Source: Rhodobacter sp.
GTDB lineage: Bacteria; Pseudomonadota; Alphaproteobacteria; Rhodobacterales; Rhodobacteraceae
Assembly (NCBI GenBank): GCA_027487575.1
Contig: JAIYDJ010000075.1
Location: forward strand, 62,001-126,000
Length of the DNA stretch: 64,000 nucleotides
Direction: 5' to 3'
The position numbers were made by a program, and so were the translations under genes. Numbering within the stretch: position 1 is the first letter of the stretch; each line of letters opens with the position of its first letter. Positions 45,143 through 54,403 of the stretch are shown here, one piece after another. The notes under the pieces were generated by a model. The model was given only the letters and a program-made list of their open reading frames with translations. It had not been told where the DNA came from and did no database searches.

Positions 45143-46573
45143 ATGATCTCTGCCAACATGACAAAGTTCTACATCAACGGTGCCTGGGTCGCGCCGTTGT
45201 CGGACGCCCGTCTCGGGGTGGAAAACCCCGCGACCGAGGAAATCGTGGCCCAGGTCGCGCTGGGCAATGACGCCGACGCGGATGCCGCGATCATGGCCGC
45301 CCGCGCCGCCTTCGATGGCTGGACCGTCACCCCGGTTGCCGAGCGCATCGCGCTGGTCCGCCGTATCCTCGAGGTTTACAACGCCCGCTATGAGGATTTC
45401 GCGCAAGCCATGTCGACCGAGATGGGCGCTCCGATCGAATGGGCGCGCGGGGCGCAGGCCTGGGCGGGCCAGGTGCATATCGAGGCCACGATCAAGGCGG
45501 CGGAAGAGATGCATTGGGAATACATGCGCGGCACCACGCGCATCGTCTACGAAGGCATCGGGGTCTGCGCGCTGATCACGCCGTGGAACTGGCCGATGAA
45601 CCAGATCGCCTGCAAGGTGGCACCCGCCCTGATCGCAGGCTGCACGATGGTGCTGAAACCATCCGAAATCGCCCCGCTGTCGGGCGTGCTGTTCGCCGAA
45701 GTGTGCCACGAGGCAGGCGTGCCGCCCGGCGTGTTCAATCTGGTCAACGGCGACGGGCCGGGGGTCGGCACCCGCATCACCTCGCACCCCGAGGTCGATA
45801 TGGTGTCCTTCACAGGATCGACCCGTGCGGGGATCCTGATCGCCACGGCGGCGGCCAAGACGGTCAAGCGTGTGGCGCAGGAAATGGGCGGCAAATCGGC
45901 CAACATCATCCTGCCGTCGGCCGATCTGCAGGCGGCGGTCACCGCGGGTGTCAACGCGATCATGTCGAACACCGGGCAGTCCTGCGACGCGCCGACCCGG
46001 ATGTTCGTCCACCGCAGCCAGCAGGCCGAAGCGCTGGCCATCGCCAGGGAAACCGCCGAGGCCATCGTCCCCGGCGACCCGCTGGCCGACGGCACCACGA
46101 TGGGGCCGCTGATTTCGAAGGTGCAGTTCGACAAGGTGCAGCGGCTGATCCAGAGCGGCATCGACGAAGGCGCAACGCTGGTGACCGGGGGTGTTGGCCG
46201 CCCGGCCGGGCTGAACCGGGGATGGTTCTGCAAGCCGACGATCTTTGGCGATGTGCAGAACGAAATGACCATCTCGAAGGAAGAAATCTTCGGCCCGGTG
46301 CTGTCGGTTCTGCCCTATGACTCGGTCGATGATGCCGTGCGGATGGCCAATGACTCCGTCTACGGTCTTGCCGCCTACATCGCCGGCCCGCTGGAAGAGG
46401 CGCGTCCTGTCGCCCATCGCCTGCGGGCGGGGACCGTCAACCTGAACTATCCCGACTGGGATACCTCTGCGCCGTTCGGCGGTTACAAGCAGTCTGGCAA
46501 CGGGCGCGAGTATGCCGACTGGGGCATCCACGACTTCTGCGAGGTCAAGGGCATCGTCGGCTACGGGGCGTGA
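45143..46573 (+). CDS. Aldehyde dehydrogenase
   Basis: 476 aa from MISANMTKFYINGAW. Catalytic glutamate in QEMGGKSAN (about residue 248) and cysteine in NTGQSCDAPTR (about 281); NAD(P)-binding WNWPMNQ and FTGSTRAG are present. Oxidises an aldehyde to an acid. It starts 7 bp after the mttB-like gene, so it probably handles a carbonyl product of the same pathway. Specific substrate unknown. Confidence 0.9.
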   Translation: MISANMTKFYINGAWVAPLSDARLGVENPATEEIVAQVALGNDADADAAIMAARAAFDGWTVTPVAERIALVRRILEVYNARYEDFAQAMSTEMGAPIEWARGAQAWAGQVHIEATIKAAEEMHWEYMRGTTRIVYEGIGVCALITPWNWPMNQIACKVAPALIAGCTMVLKPSEIAPLSGVLFAEVCHEAGVPPGVFNLVNGDGPGVGTRITSHPEVDMVSFTGSTRAGILIATAAAKTVKRVAQEMGGKSANIILPSADLQAAVTAGVNAIMSNTGQSCDAPTRMFVHRSQQAEALAIARETAEAIVPGDPLADGTTMGPLISKVQFDKVQRLIQSGIDEGATLVTGGVGRPAGLNRGWFCKPTIFGDVQNEMTISKEEIFGPVLSVLPYDSVDDAVRMANDSVYGLAAYIAGPLEEARPVAHRLRAGTVNLNYPDWDTSAPFGGYKQSGNGREYADWGIHDFCEVKGIVGYGA

Positions 46574-46597
46574 CCCGGCACCTGGCCTGAACCATCC

Positions 46598-46618
46598 GGG
46601 GCGGCATCGGGCCGCCCC
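46598..46618 (+). terminator. GC hairpin after aldehyde dehydrogenase gene
   Basis: Perfect 8-bp stem GGGGCGGC / GCCGCCCC with loop ATCGG in the 62-bp gap. No T-run follows, so it may be an attenuator or mRNA-stabilising element rather than a full terminator. Confidence 0.5.
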
Positions 46619-46635
46619 CACCCAGCGGGGACATC

Positions 46636-47535
46636 ATGCATTACGGATACATCGGCCTCGGCAATCTGGGGGCCGCCTGCGCGGGCTGTCTGGTGAAGGA
46701 CGGTTTTCGGGTCACGGTCTATGACCTGAACCCCGCCCTTGCCGCCCCTTTGGTGGCGCAGGGGGCGATCCTGGCCGACAGTGCCGAGACGCTGGCGGCG
46801 TCTGTCGATCACGTGATCACCTGCCTGCCGTCCCCTGCGGTGTCCGAACGGGTGCTGCGCAACATCCTGCCGCACACGGCGCAGGGCGCGTCCTGGGTCG
46901 AGATGTCGACGCTGGGCCGCGACGAGGTTCTGAAACTGGCCGCCGTCGCCGCCGGGGCAGGGGTGCGGATGATGGAACTGCCGGTGACCGGCGGGGTGCA
47001 TCTGGCGCATCAGGGCAGGATTACCATGCTGGCTGGCGGCGAGCGTGACCTGTTCGACCTGCACCACAAGGCGATGCAGGCAATGGGCGACCGGATCTTT
47101 CACATGGGTCCGCTGGGATCGGCGTCGATCATCAAGGTCATCACCAACATGCTGGCCTTCATCCACCTGAAAGCCACCTCCGAGGCGCTGATGCTGGCCA
47201 GGCGGGGCGGGCTTGACCTTGCGCAGTCCTGGCATGCGATTGCGGCGTCGTCGGGCAACTCCTTCGTGCATGAAACCGAAGGTGCACTGATCCTGAACGG
47301 CTCTTATGACGTCGCATTCAACATCGATCTGGCGCTGAAGGACCTTGGCTTTGCTCTGGGCTTCGGGCGCGAGTTCGGTGTGCCGCTGGATCTGGCCTCG
47401 ATGACAAACCAGACCTATGTCGCCGCCAAGGCGGCCTATGGCGGCGAGGCGCAATCGCCGATGATCGCCAAGCTGCTGGAAGACCTGCTGGGCACCGACT
47501 TGCGGGCCGAAGGCTTTCCGGCACGGCTGGAATAG
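46636..47535 (+). CDS. 3-hydroxyisobutyrate dehydrogenase-like protein
   Basis: 299 aa. N-terminal Rossmann GLGNLG (residues 7-12), substrate-binding TGGVHLAHQGRITMLAGG, and the catalytic lysine in IIKVITNML (about residue 166) are features of the beta-hydroxyacid dehydrogenase family. Converts a 3-hydroxy acid to the semialdehyde with NAD(P). Its place after the aldehyde dehydrogenase suggests the two act in series on a short hydroxy acid. Confidence 0.87.
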   Translation: MHYGYIGLGNLGAACAGCLVKDGFRVTVYDLNPALAAPLVAQGAILADSAETLAASVDHVITCLPSPAVSERVLRNILPHTAQGASWVEMSTLGRDEVLKLAAVAAGAGVRMMELPVTGGVHLAHQGRITMLAGGERDLFDLHHKAMQAMGDRIFHMGPLGSASIIKVITNMLAFIHLKATSEALMLARRGGLDLAQSWHAIAASSGNSFVHETEGALILNGSYDVAFNIDLALKDLGFALGFGREFGVPLDLASMTNQTYVAAKAAYGGEAQSPMIAKLLEDLLGTDLRAEGFPARLE

Positions 47536-47595
47536 CGACTTGTCAACGCCTTGTCGTCAATGTTTCATGTGGCGCATGAAGATGGGAGCCACAGT

Positions 47596-48702
47596 ATGGA
47601 CGATGTGACCAAGGCGCGGGTGGCGTCGATGCTGCACCACCGCAGCAAAACGCTGCAACCGGGCGATCCGCTGGTGGCGGGCATCATCTCGTCCGCCACC
47701 TATCACACGCCCGATGTCGCGAACCTGAGCCATGTCTACGGCCGCTCCGGCATGCCGACGTGGGAGGCGCTGGAGGCCCAGCTTGGCATTCTGGAAGACG
47801 CCGAATGCGTGACCTTCCCCAGTGGAATGGGCGCGATTTCGGCGGCGCTGTTCGCGGGCCTTGGCGCGGGCAAGCGGGTGTTGATCCCGTCAGACGGCTA
47901 CTATGTGACGCGCCTTCTGTCGGCGCAGGTTCTGGCGACCTACGGGGTCGAGGTGGTCGAGGTGGCAACCCGCGACATCGCCACCGCCGACATGACCGGG
48001 GCGGCGGTGGTCTACATCGAGACGCCGTCCAATCCGGGGCTTGAGGTGTGCGACATCGCCGCCGTCAGCTCCCGTGCCCATGCGGCGGGGGCGATCGTGA
48101 TGGTGGACAACACCACGATGACGCCCCTGTTGCAGCGCCCGCTGGACCTTGGCGCGGATGTTGTGGTCGCGGCGGATACCAAGGCCCCGGCAGGCCATTC
48201 GGATGTGCTGTTCGGCCATGTCGCGTCACGCGATCCGGCGTTCATCCAGCGCGTCTGCGACTGGCGGCGGCTGTCGGGCGGGGTGCCCGGCGCGTTCGAG
48301 GCGTGGCTGGTGCATCGCGGGATCGAGACGCTGGAGGTGCGGCTGGAACGGATGTGCGCCTCGGCCGGTATGGTGGCGCGGCGGCTGGCGGAACATCCGG
48401 CGGTGACCAATGTGCGCTATCCCGGTCTCAGTCAGGACCCGTCGCATGCGGTGGCAAAACGGCAGATGTCGGGGTTCGGGTTTCTGATCGGGTTCGAACT
48501 GGCCGATGCGGCGCGGGCCGAACGGTTTCTGACCGAATGCCCGCTGATCGCGCAGGCGACCAGTTTTGGCAGCACGCATTCGTCGGGGGAACGCCGGGTG
48601 CGCTGGGGCGATGCGGTGCCGCAAGGCTTCATCCGGCTGTCGGTCGGGCTGGAGCCGGTCGAGGCGCTGTGGGCGGCGATGGCGGCGGCGCTGGAGCAAT
48701 AG
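47596..48702 (+). CDS. Cystathionine lyase/synthase-family PLP enzyme
   Basis: 368 aa from the ATG after GGGAG (MDDVTKARVASML); a TTG at 47551 and an ATG at 47560 are earlier in-frame starts but have weaker ribosome sites. The PLP lysine lies in VAADTKAPAGHSD (about K196), as in the Cys/Met-metabolism PLP family. This family catalyses beta- or gamma-elimination/replacement on sulfur amino acids. In this setting it may process an amino-acid product of the methylated substrate. Convergent with an SDR. Confidence 0.85.
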   Translation: MDDVTKARVASMLHHRSKTLQPGDPLVAGIISSATYHTPDVANLSHVYGRSGMPTWEALEAQLGILEDAECVTFPSGMGAISAALFAGLGAGKRVLIPSDGYYVTRLLSAQVLATYGVEVVEVATRDIATADMTGAAVVYIETPSNPGLEVCDIAAVSSRAHAAGAIVMVDNTTMTPLLQRPLDLGADVVVAADTKAPAGHSDVLFGHVASRDPAFIQRVCDWRRLSGGVPGAFEAWLVHRGIETLEVRLERMCASAGMVARRLAEHPAVTNVRYPGLSQDPSHAVAKRQMSGFGFLIGFELADAARAERFLTECPLIAQATSFGSTHSSGERRVRWGDAVPQGFIRLSVGLEPVEALWAAMAAALEQ

Positions 48703-48746
48703 TTCTGCGGCCCGGCGGGAACAGGGACGTCAGGCAAGGACCGCGG

Positions 48747-49415
48747 CTAAAGCAGCGCGAGCAGGCGGGCAGCCTCCTGCCGCGGATCGGTCAGTTTGCT
48801 GCGATCTTCGCCGGGAAAGAACCGCGCCCGTGTGGCGGTGGGCATCGGGGCGGGTGTGGCGATGATCACCCGCGGGCCGATGCGGGCGTTTTCGGCCGCC
48901 CAACTGCGCGCCAGCGCGATCTGCGCGGCCTTTGTGGCCCCGTAGGCCCCGAAGAATTGCTCGCCCGCGCGGGGGTCTTCCAGAAACATCGCCGCGCCGT
49001 GATGCGCCCGCAGCAGGGGTTCGATCATCGGAATCAGCAGGCCGGTGGCGCGAACATTGGTGGCAATGGACTTTTCCCAGTCCTTGCCGTCCAGCGACCC
49101 GGCCGGCGACAGGGGTGCGGCGTGGACTGCCGCATGGACCCACAGGCCAAGCCCGCCCCAGCGGTCGAAAACCGAACGGCACAGATGGCGCATCGCGTCT
49201 TCGTTGTTCACGTCCATCGGCGCGAGGGTCAGCGCCCCGGCGCCCGGCAACCCGGCCGCGCGGACGCGGTCATCGACCTCTTCCAGACCGCCGACCGTCC
49301 GGGCGACCGCGACGACCTGCCAGCCCCGCAGCGCCAGTTGTTCGGCCAGTGCGGCCCCGAGGCCACGGGAGGCCCCGGTTACAAGGGCGATGCGGGGGGG
49401 AATGCTGGTGTTCAT
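48747..49415 (-). CDS. SDR-family oxidoreductase
   Basis: 222 aa from MNTSIPPRIALVTGASRGLG. Cofactor motif GASRGLG and catalytic YGATK are present. The second-half motif GPRVIIATPAPMPTAT is not diagnostic. Divergent from the GT61 gene (48-bp gap) and convergent with the PLP enzyme. Function not assignable. Confidence 0.82.
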   Translation of the reverse strand: MNTSIPPRIALVTGASRGLGAALAEQLALRGWQVVAVARTVGGLEEVDDRVRAAGLPGAGALTLAPMDVNNEDAMRHLCRSVFDRWGGLGLWVHAAVHAAPLSPAGSLDGKDWEKSIATNVRATGLLIPMIEPLLRAHHGAAMFLEDPRAGEQFFGAYGATKAAQIALARSWAAENARIGPRVIIATPAPMPTATRARFFPGEDRSKLTDPRQEAARLLALL

Positions 49416-49463
49416 GGCCGCGGATATCGCATTGTGCCGCGAAGTGGGCAAGGGGGGCTGCGG

Positions 49464-50498
49464 GTGAAGAGTTTGGCAGAGCGGCAGGTCCTGCCGCGCG
49501 TCCCCGATCTGGTGGCGCGGCTGGGGGCGGGGCACCGGGTTGCCGCAGGCTGGACGGAAATCGAGCCTTCGGCGCGGCGGATGGGCCATCCGGTCGGGGA
49601 TGTGTTGCTGTGCCAGATGCGCGATGTCGTGTGGTCTCCGAGGACGGGGCTGATGATCGGGCCGGACGGGGCGGCGGTCCAGTCGTCTGTGCTGGCGGCG
49701 GGGGGGCGGTCGCTGTCGGTGCCGCGTGGTGCGGAACGTTTTGTCGAGCGGGCGGCGCTGTTTGCGGGTTTCGGGGCGCAGCGCAACTATGGGCATTTCA
49801 TCTATGACGGAATGGCCGGACTTGGTGCGATGGCGGACCTTGGTTTGCTGGACCGCTATCCGGCCATGGCGGGGCCGCTGCACGTCTGGCAGAAGCAGGC
49901 GCTGCACCTTGCGGCGCTGCCGGTGGCCGAAGTTGCGGCCCGGCGGGTACGGATCGGCGAGGTGATCTTTGTCACCGCGATGAACCATTACCTGCACCGC
50001 TGCGACGGTCTGCTGCGGGCGCTTGTCGCGCGGATGGGCGGGCAGGGTCTGGAAGGGCGCGATCTGGTCTATCTGTCCCGCCGCCGCCGGACCGCGCGCG
50101 TTCTGGTGGGCGAATCCGCGCTGGAGGCTGCGCTTGCGACGCGTGGAGCCCGCATCCTGCGTCCCGAAGCGATGCCTGTCGCAGATCAGCTTGCCGCCAT
50201 GCGCGGGGCGCGAGTCGTGGTGGCGGCATCAGGTGCGGCGCTTGCGAATGCGGTCTTTGCGCCGCCGGGGGCAGCCGTGCTGGAAATCCGCCCCGAACCG
50301 GTGTGCGAACCCTGGGTCGATCTGAGCTGCGATGTCATGGGGTTGCGCCATGTGGTCCTGCCTTCGCCGCTGGTGCCGGCGTCGCAGGTGCCTTTGGGGG
50401 CGCGTCTGCAACAGTTGCCGCGCAAGATCCTGCGGCGCTACCACTATGCCACGCGGATCGATCCGGATGTGGTGCTAGCGGCGCTTGACCGGCTGTGA
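49464..50498 (+). CDS. Glycosyltransferase family 61 protein
   Basis: 344 aa from a GTG preceded by AAGGGGGGC. The family features GAQRNYGHFIYDGMAGLGAM, DLVYLSRRR and MRGARVVVAASGAALANAVF are those of GT61/DUF563 proteins, which transfer sugars onto glycans. Could act in capsule or exopolysaccharide. No polysaccharide cluster is seen. Overlaps the convergent DUF1801 gene by 24 bp. Confidence 0.83.
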   Translation: MKSLAERQVLPRVPDLVARLGAGHRVAAGWTEIEPSARRMGHPVGDVLLCQMRDVVWSPRTGLMIGPDGAAVQSSVLAAGGRSLSVPRGAERFVERAALFAGFGAQRNYGHFIYDGMAGLGAMADLGLLDRYPAMAGPLHVWQKQALHLAALPVAEVAARRVRIGEVIFVTAMNHYLHRCDGLLRALVARMGGQGLEGRDLVYLSRRRRTARVLVGESALEAALATRGARILRPEAMPVADQLAAMRGARVVVAASGAALANAVFAPPGAAVLEIRPEPVCEPWVDLSCDVMGLRHVVLPSPLVPASQVPLGARLQQLPRKILRRYHYATRIDPDVVLAALDRL

Positions 50499-50837
50499 GG
50501 CGATCTCGGCAAGCCGGGCGTCGATGATCTGGCGTACCAGCGCATCGGGCAGGGTCTGGGCCGGTGTGAACAGCACCCCGGATTTCGAAGTCTTGAATGG
50601 GCCGCAATCCATGCCGGGCACGACATTGCCCGAATGCGGGTAGAGCCCCAGATGGTGCCGGAACGCGGCATACCCCGCCGCCATCCGGCCGTTCGGCATC
50701 CGGAACCCCGGCATGGCATAGGACATGCATTCGTCGGCCTCTGGCAGCAGGGCGCGCAGGGTGGCCCGCAGGGCATGCAGCGCGGCGGCCTGATCCCGCG
50801 GAAGTGCCGCCAGATAGGCCTCCACCTCTGCCGTCAC
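50475..50837 (-). CDS. DUF1801 family protein
   Basis: 120 aa from a GTG that overlaps the purF stop (GTGA), so it is translationally coupled. DUF1801 hallmarks ECMSYAMPGFRMPNGRMAAGYAAFRHHLGLYP are visible. Related proteins (YdhG, iron chaperone-like) have a frataxin-like fold; function here is unknown. Confidence 0.82.
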   Translation of the reverse strand: MTAEVEAYLAALPRDQAAALHALRATLRALLPEADECMSYAMPGFRMPNGRMAAGYAAFRHHLGLYPHSGNVVPGMDCGPFKTSKSGVLFTPAQTLPDALVRQIIDARLAEIASQPVKRR

Positions 50838-52318
50838 TCTGCCGCCTTCATCTCGAACCCTTCGTCGATCTTGTCCGAAGGCGCGACAGGGTAATCCCCG
50901 CTGAAACACGCATCACAGAACCTTGGCGCGGCATTGTCGCGACCGCCAGCCTCGCCCGCCGCGCGGTAAAGACCGTCGAGCGTGATGAACTTCAGGCTGT
51001 CCACCCCGATCCACTGCCGCATTTCCTCTTCGCTCATCGTGGCGGCCAGAAGCTTCGACCGCTCGGGCGTGTCGACGCCGTAAAAGCAGGGCCATGCCGT
51101 GGGGGGCGATGCGATGCGGAAGTGCACTTCGGCTGCGCCCGCCTCAAGGATCATGTCCTTGATCTTGCGGCTGGTGGTGCCGCGCACGACCGAATCGTCC
51201 ACCAGAATCACCCGCTTGCCCTTGATCAGGGCGCGGTTGACGTTGAGTTTCAGGCGAACACCCATGTTGCGGATGGATTCCGTCGGCTCGATGAAGGTGC
51301 GGCCCATGTACTGATTGCGGATGATCCCCATCGCATACGGTATGCCGGATTGCTGGCTGTAACCGATCGCGGCGGGGGTGCCGGAGTCGGGCACCGGGCA
51401 GACCAGATCGGCATCGACCGGGGCCTCGATCGCCAGTTCGACACCGATCTGGCGGCGGGTTTCATACACCGACCGGCCACCCAGAATGGAATCGGGGCGG
51501 CTGAAGTAGACCTGTTCAAAGATGCAGAACCGGGATTTCGCCGGGTGGAAGGGGCGGGTGGATTCCACCTTGTTGCCTTCGATCACCACCATTTCGCCCG
51601 GCTCGATTTCGCGGATGAATTCGGCCCCGATGATGTCGAGCGCGCAGGTTTCCGACGCCAGCGCCCAGCCGTGGTCGCTGATCCGGCCCAGCACCAGCGG
51701 ACGCACACCCAGCGGGTCGCGCACGCCGATCAGCTTGGTCCGCGTCATCGCCACGACCGAAAACGCCCCTTCGACGCGGCGCAGGGCGTCCTTCATCCGC
51801 TCGGCGATGGTTTTCTGGATCGACCGGGCCATCAGATGGATGATGCATTCCGAATCGCTGGAGCTTTGAAAGATGCTGCCGCGTTCGATCAGTTCGCGGC
51901 GCAGTTGCGCGGCATTGGTCAGGTTGCCGTTGTGCGCGATGGCGGCCCCGCCCATCGAAAACTCGCCGAAGAACGGCTGCACGTCGCGGATGGCCGTGGC
52001 CCCCTTGGACCCGGCGGTGGAATAGCGCACGTGCCCGATGGCCAGCGCGCCGGGCAGGGTGCGCATCACCTCGGGGCTGGTGAAGTTGTCGCGGACATAG
52101 CCGAACCGCCGGGCCGAGTTGAACCCCTCGACGGGGTCATAGCTGACGATCCCGCCGGCTTCCTGTCCGCGGTGTTGCAGGGCGTGCAGGCCAAGCGCCA
52201 CGAAGTTCGCGGCGTCGGCGGCCCCGATCACGCCGAACACGCCGCATTCCTCTTTCAACTTGTCGTCGTCGAAGGGATGCGACCGGAAGGCGGGATCAGA
52301 CGGCATGTGCTTGGGCAA
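50834..52318 (-). CDS. purF: Amidophosphoribosyltransferase
   Basis: 494 aa from a TTG start preceded by GGAG at a 7-base spacing; an ATG at 52306 is the alternative. PurF makes phosphoribosylamine from PRPP and glutamine, the first committed step of purine synthesis. The N-terminal nucleophile cysteine is C25 in KEECGVFGV after a propeptide-like leader, and the PRPP loop ILVDDSVVRGTT is intact. Downstream of cvpA and upstream of the coupled DUF1801. Confidence 0.96.
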   Translation of the reverse strand: MPKHMPSDPAFRSHPFDDDKLKEECGVFGVIGAADAANFVALGLHALQHRGQEAGGIVSYDPVEGFNSARRFGYVRDNFTSPEVMRTLPGALAIGHVRYSTAGSKGATAIRDVQPFFGEFSMGGAAIAHNGNLTNAAQLRRELIERGSIFQSSSDSECIIHLMARSIQKTIAERMKDALRRVEGAFSVVAMTRTKLIGVRDPLGVRPLVLGRISDHGWALASETCALDIIGAEFIREIEPGEMVVIEGNKVESTRPFHPAKSRFCIFEQVYFSRPDSILGGRSVYETRRQIGVELAIEAPVDADLVCPVPDSGTPAAIGYSQQSGIPYAMGIIRNQYMGRTFIEPTESIRNMGVRLKLNVNRALIKGKRVILVDDSVVRGTTSRKIKDMILEAGAAEVHFRIASPPTAWPCFYGVDTPERSKLLAATMSEEEMRQWIGVDSLKFITLDGLYRAAGEAGGRDNAAPRFCDACFSGDYPVAPSDKIDEGFEMKAAE

Positions 52319-52416
52319 TGGCGCGCTCCGAATCCATGAATGGTGTCCCGACTAGATAGTCCTAACCGGACGGAGTGTCATCAGCCGATCCGCCGGCACC
52401 TGTGCACAACGCGGTG

Positions 52417-53028
52417 TCAGCCGCCTGTGGCGGGGGCGGCCGCCTCGGGCGTCGTCGGCGCCACGGGCGTGGCGGGGGCAGCGCAGGCGGCTGTCAGATC
52501 GGTATAGCGGTCGACGATCCACGTCGGCGCATCTTCCGGCACAGCCGCGTCGATCGAGGTCTGGAAACTGGCAAACACCCGCGCCGACCGGCTTTCGTCG
52601 ATCATCGGCATGGCGTTGGACGACAGCGCCCGGTCATAGACTAGGAAGGCCACGCCCACCAGCACGACGCCCCGCGCGACGCCGAACACGAATCCCAGCG
52701 CCTGATCGATGCCGCCCAGAGCCGAGCGTTGCACCACCGACGAAAACAGCGGCGTGAACAGCGACGCCAGCACAAGCCCGATGGCGAAGACCGCGGCAAA
52801 GGCCCCGATCATCGACAATTCGCAACTGTCGGACAGAAATTCGCCGACGAAAGGCACTTCCTTGATCAGCGGCTGTGCCGAGGGGGCAAAGACAAAGGCC
52901 AGCACCGCCGCCCCGACCCAGCCCGCAATCGCCATGGCCTCGCGCACAAAGCCGCGCGAATAGGCCAGGATCGCCGACAGGATGATCAGACCCGCCACGA
53001 CGGCATCGACCACGGTAAAGCCTTCCAT
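52417..53028 (-). CDS. cvpA: CvpA-family membrane protein
   Basis: 203 aa. About four transmembrane helices (starting VVDAVVAGLIILSAILAYS) and a charged C-terminal tail rich in A, P and T. CvpA is linked to purF in many bacteria and to membrane stress; the arrangement cvpA-purF is conserved here. Molecular role is not established. Confidence 0.88.
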   Translation of the reverse strand: MEGFTVVDAVVAGLIILSAILAYSRGFVREAMAIAGWVGAAVLAFVFAPSAQPLIKEVPFVGEFLSDSCELSMIGAFAAVFAIGLVLASLFTPLFSSVVQRSALGGIDQALGFVFGVARGVVLVGVAFLVYDRALSSNAMPMIDESRSARVFASFQTSIDAAVPEDAPTWIVDRYTDLTAACAAPATPVAPTTPEAAAPATGG

Positions 53029-53047
53029 CCGTCACTCCCCGGGCGCG

Positions 53048-54403
53048 CTAGCCCGCGCCGAACATGTCCCCAACGAACGCCACCAGATCGGGCATCTCGC
53101 GTACCCGCATTCCGGTTGCCTGACCCATCTTGGACCGGGCGGGCGCAATGGCCTGTGTGAAACCAAGTTTCGACGCTTCTTTCAACCGGTTTTCGGTCTG
53201 GGTGACCGGACGCAACGCGCCCGACAGCGAGATTTCCCCGAAAAGCACCATGTCTGGCGGAATTGCCACATCCTCGCGCGCCGAGAGGATCGCCCCGGCC
53301 ACGGCAAGATCGGCGGCGGGTTCCGAAACGCGCATCCCCCCGGCCACGTTCACAAAGACGTCGAGCCCGGCAAAGGATATGCCGCAGCGCGCCTCCAGCA
53401 CGGCAAGGATGGTGGACAGCCGCCCGCCGTCCAGCCCCACCACCGTCCGCCGTGGCGTGCCAAGCGGCGAGGGCGCGACCAGCGCCTGTATTTCGGTCAG
53501 GACCGGCCTTGTGCCTTCGATCCCGGCGAACACCGCCGATCCGGGCGTGGCGCTGCCCCGGTCGGAAAGGAACAGCGCCGAAGGGTTGGCGACCTGCTGC
53601 AGCCCGTCGCCCGTCATCTCGAACACCCCGATCTCGTCCGCCGGGCCGAAGCGGTTCTTGACCGCGCGCAGGATGCGGAACTGGTGGCCGCGTTCGCCTT
53701 CGAAATAGAGCACCGTATCGACCATGTGTTCGACAACGCGCGGCCCGGCGATCTGGCCATCCTTGGTGACGTGACCCACCAAAATGACCGACACGCCCCG
53801 CTTCTTGGCGAAGGTCACAAGTTCGTGCGCGGCGGCGCGGACCTGACTGACCGACCCCGGAGCCGCCTCGATGGTGTCGAGCCACATTGTCTGGATCGAA
53901 TCTATCACGCACAGGTCGGGGCGGTGGGTGTCGAGCGTGGTCAGGATGTCGCGCAGGTTGGTTTCCGCCCCCAGCGCCACCTTGGCATCGGTCAGGCCAA
54001 GCCGCTGCGCCCGCATCCTGACCTGCGCCGCCGCTTCCTCGCCCGAGATGTACATGACAGACGTGCCGCGCCGCGCAAAGGACGCGGCGGCCTGCAGCAG
54101 CAGCGTCGACTTGCCGATGCCGGGATCGCCGCCCACCAGAATCGCCGAGGCAGGCACCAGACCGCCGCCCAGCACGCGGTCCAGCTCGTCGATCCCAGAC
54201 GAGGCGCGCGGGGTGGGGGCCTCGGTCGTCGCAAGGTCGGTCAGCGGGATGGATTTGCCCTTGCCGCCCAACGATTTCGGCCCGGTAGACAGCGGGGCTT
54301 CCTCGACGATGGTGTTCCAGCCGCCGCAGGCCTCGCATTTGCCGATCCACTTGCGGTGGCTGGCGCCGCAGGCGGTGCAGACGAAGGCGGGGGCCTTGCT
54401 CAT
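53048..54403 (-). CDS. radA: DNA repair protein RadA
   Basis: 451 aa from MSKAPAFVCTACGASHRKW. The N-terminal zinc finger uses C9, C12, C23 and C26, the RecA-like ATPase has Walker A GGDPGIGKST, and the RadA motif KNRFG and the C-terminal Lon-like domain are present. RadA branch-migrates recombination intermediates. It overlaps the start of the PqiA-like gene by 4 bp. Confidence 0.95.
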   Translation of the reverse strand: MSKAPAFVCTACGASHRKWIGKCEACGGWNTIVEEAPLSTGPKSLGGKGKSIPLTDLATTEAPTPRASSGIDELDRVLGGGLVPASAILVGGDPGIGKSTLLLQAAASFARRGTSVMYISGEEAAAQVRMRAQRLGLTDAKVALGAETNLRDILTTLDTHRPDLCVIDSIQTMWLDTIEAAPGSVSQVRAAAHELVTFAKKRGVSVILVGHVTKDGQIAGPRVVEHMVDTVLYFEGERGHQFRILRAVKNRFGPADEIGVFEMTGDGLQQVANPSALFLSDRGSATPGSAVFAGIEGTRPVLTEIQALVAPSPLGTPRRTVVGLDGGRLSTILAVLEARCGISFAGLDVFVNVAGGMRVSEPAADLAVAGAILSAREDVAIPPDMVLFGEISLSGALRPVTQTENRLKEASKLGFTQAIAPARSKMGQATGMRVREMPDLVAFVGDMFGAG

